Source: JBFKUL01 sp041635755
GTDB lineage: Bacteria > Pseudomonadota > Gammaproteobacteria > Burkholderiales > SG8-39
Direction of reading: 5' to 3'
DNA: 6,281 nt
Assembly (NCBI GenBank): GCA_041635755.1
Contig: JBFKUL010000185.1
Location: 1-6,281 of the forward strand
The stretch's first letter is position 1. Every line of letters begins with the position of its first letter. Of the stretch, positions 5,200-6,281 are shown piece by piece. A program made the translations under genes and the position numbers. Under the pieces are notes generated by a model. The model was not told the origin of the DNA. It did not search any database and saw only the letters and a program-made list of their open reading frames with translations.

Positions 5200-6281
5200 A
5201 ACTTCTTCGAGAACCAGGCGCGCGCGCGCCGCAGCACACGCTGGCTGGTGATGCTGTACCTGCTCGCGGTGGTGGCGGTGATCGGCGCCGTGTGCCTCGG
5301 CATCGGCGCTGCCTATGCCATGGGCGTGCTCTACGGCTCGTTTTCCCCCGCCGGCGACGTGTCGGTCGACTACGGCCGGCTCGGCGTCAGCTTCTGGCGG
5401 GTGATGCAGAAAGGCGTTCCGAGCTCGGTATACGGCTGGAGCGCCGCCGCCACGGCAGTGGTGATTCTGGGCGCCACCGCCTACAAGGTGCTGCGGCTCT
5501 CCGGCGGCGGCGAGGCGGTTGCCGAAATGGTCGGCGCGCGCCGCATCGAGCCGGGCAGCGCCGACCTGCTCGAGCGGCGCCTGGTGAACGTGGTCGAGGA
5601 GATGGCGATTGCCTCGGGCATCGCCGTGCCGCCGGTGTACGTGATGGACGACGAACGCGGCATCAATGCTTTCGCGGCCGGCTATTCGCCGAACGAGGCG
5701 GTGGTTGCGGTGACGCGCGGCACGCTCGAGAAGCTCAACCGCGACGAGCTGCAGGGCGTGGTGGGACACGAATTCAGCCACATCCTGAACGGCGATATGC
5801 GCATGAACGTGCGCCTGATCGGGATCCTCTTCGGCATTGTGGTGATCGGGCAATTCGGCGAGTTCCTGGTGCGCTCCACCGCCCGCACCATGCGCGCCAC
5901 GAGCCGCGAGGGGCGCGGCGCGACCATCCTGGTGGTGTTCGTCGGCCTTGCGCTCACCGTGATCGGCTATCTCGGCCTGGTGTTTGCGCGCCTCATCAAG
6001 GCGGCGATCTCGCGACAGCGCGAGTTCCTCGCCGACGCTTCGAGCGTGCAGTTCACGCGCAACCCGGACGGCATCGCGGGGGCGCTCGACACGATCTCGG
6101 CCAGCACCTCCGGCACGCACGTCGCGCAGCTGCATGCCGAGGAGATGAGCCACATGTTCTTCGCGCAGGCGGTGGCGAACTGGTTCGGCGCGCTGTTCGA
6201 TACCCACCCGCCGCTCGCCGAGCGCATCCGTCGCGTACACCCCCGTTTCCAGCGGCGCGAATATCGCGGCGTGCGCGCCCA
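5197..6281 (+). CDS. HtpX-like M48 family membrane metallopeptidase (partial, 3' end outside window)
   Basis: The visible 361 residues form a zinc-dependent M48 endopeptidase of the inner membrane. The zinc motif HEFSH (191-195, catalytic Glu192) is intact, and the third ligand is probably Glu276 in QREFLADAS (274-282). Hydrophobic segments lie at about 17-40, 81-100, 207-225 and 242-267, with the HEXXH site between the second and third, as in HtpX-type proteases that cleave misfolded membrane proteins on the cytosolic side. The TRNPDGIAGALDTI stretch (about 287-300) and THPPLAERI (about 338-346) are also typical. The start is GTG: TAA at 5170-5172 blocks any earlier start, the next ATG (residue 19) falls inside the first helix, and the resulting N-terminus MNFFENQARARR fits this group. 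It lies 49 bases after lemA with no terminator between, so co-transcription is likely. Related proteins often have a further C-terminal region; here it is cut off by the window edge. Confidence 0.93.
   Translation, partial: MNFFENQARARRSTRWLVMLYLLAVVAVIGAVCLGIGAAYAMGVLYGSFSPAGDVSVDYGRLGVSFWRVMQKGVPSSVYGWSAAATAVVILGATAYKVLRLSGGGEAVAEMVGARRIEPGSADLLERRLVNVVEEMAIASGIAVPPVYVMDDERGINAFAAGYSPNEAVVAVTRGTLEKLNRDELQGVVGHEFSHILNGDMRMNVRLIGILFGIVVIGQFGEFLVRSTARTMRATSREGRGATILVVFVGLALTVIGYLGLVFARLIKAAISRQREFLADASSVQFTRNPDGIAGALDTISASTSGTHVAQLHAEEMSHMFFAQAVANWFGALFDTHPPLAERIRRVHPRFQRREYRGVRA

Noticed and set aside
4491..5303. A 271-codon N-terminal extension of the transporter on the - strand, across lemA
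   Set aside because: It is antisense to lemA and the peptidase start and has no family features; the transporter homology and a ribosome-binding site both point to ATG at 4490.
5173..6240. A 355-codon - strand frame opposite the M48 peptidase
   Set aside because: His/Ala/Arg-rich composition typical of an antisense shadow in GC-rich DNA; the + strand carries the intact HEFSH peptidase.

Overview
The window is GC-rich (by eye about two thirds G+C), densely coding and arranged like a proteobacterial chromosome. The gene families and their style suggest a betaproteobacterium or a close relative, but no rRNA or other marker fixes the taxon. There are five well-supported genes, one C-terminal fragment at the left edge, one truncated gene at the right edge and one candidate small ORF. 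I see no tRNA, rRNA, CRISPR array, insertion sequence, integrase or phage gene.

Left part (1-633, + strand). The first 80 bases are the last 25 codons of a gene whose product ends like a glutathione S-transferase. A short GC-rich hairpin follows. Next comes a 42-codon frame (129-257) with a perfect AAGGAGG ribosome-binding site. Its stop overlaps the start of a 104-residue conserved-looking hypothetical protein (254-568) in an ATGA arrangement. A 65-base convergent gap separates this from the next block.

Middle part (634-4490, - strand). A tight three-gene operon is read right to left: a 12-helix MFS-type transporter resembling the ATP/ADP (NTP/NDP) exchanger branch, an aldo/keto reductase with a twin-arginine leader, and an ANL-superfamily acyl-CoA synthetase of the medium-chain (ACSM-like) type. 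The gaps are only 9 and 17 bases. The set suggests uptake or exchange of a metabolite, a reduction and CoA activation of an acid, but no substrate can be read from the sequence.

Right part (4491-6281, + strand). A 60-base divergent intergenic region holds an extended -10 promoter candidate reading into lemA (4551-5147). Lying 49 bases downstream is an HtpX-like M48 membrane metallopeptidase starting with GTG and running off the window. lemA and M48-peptidase genes are a recurrent pair, and the two probably act together in envelope or membrane-protein quality control. A GC-rich hairpin covers the ribosome-binding site and start codon of the peptidase gene and may lower its translation relative to lemA.

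Most of the window is ordinary housekeeping or accessory-metabolism sequence. The points most worth a second look are the small ORF coupled to the hypothetical protein, the hairpin over the peptidase start, and the composition of the transporter/reductase/ligase operon.
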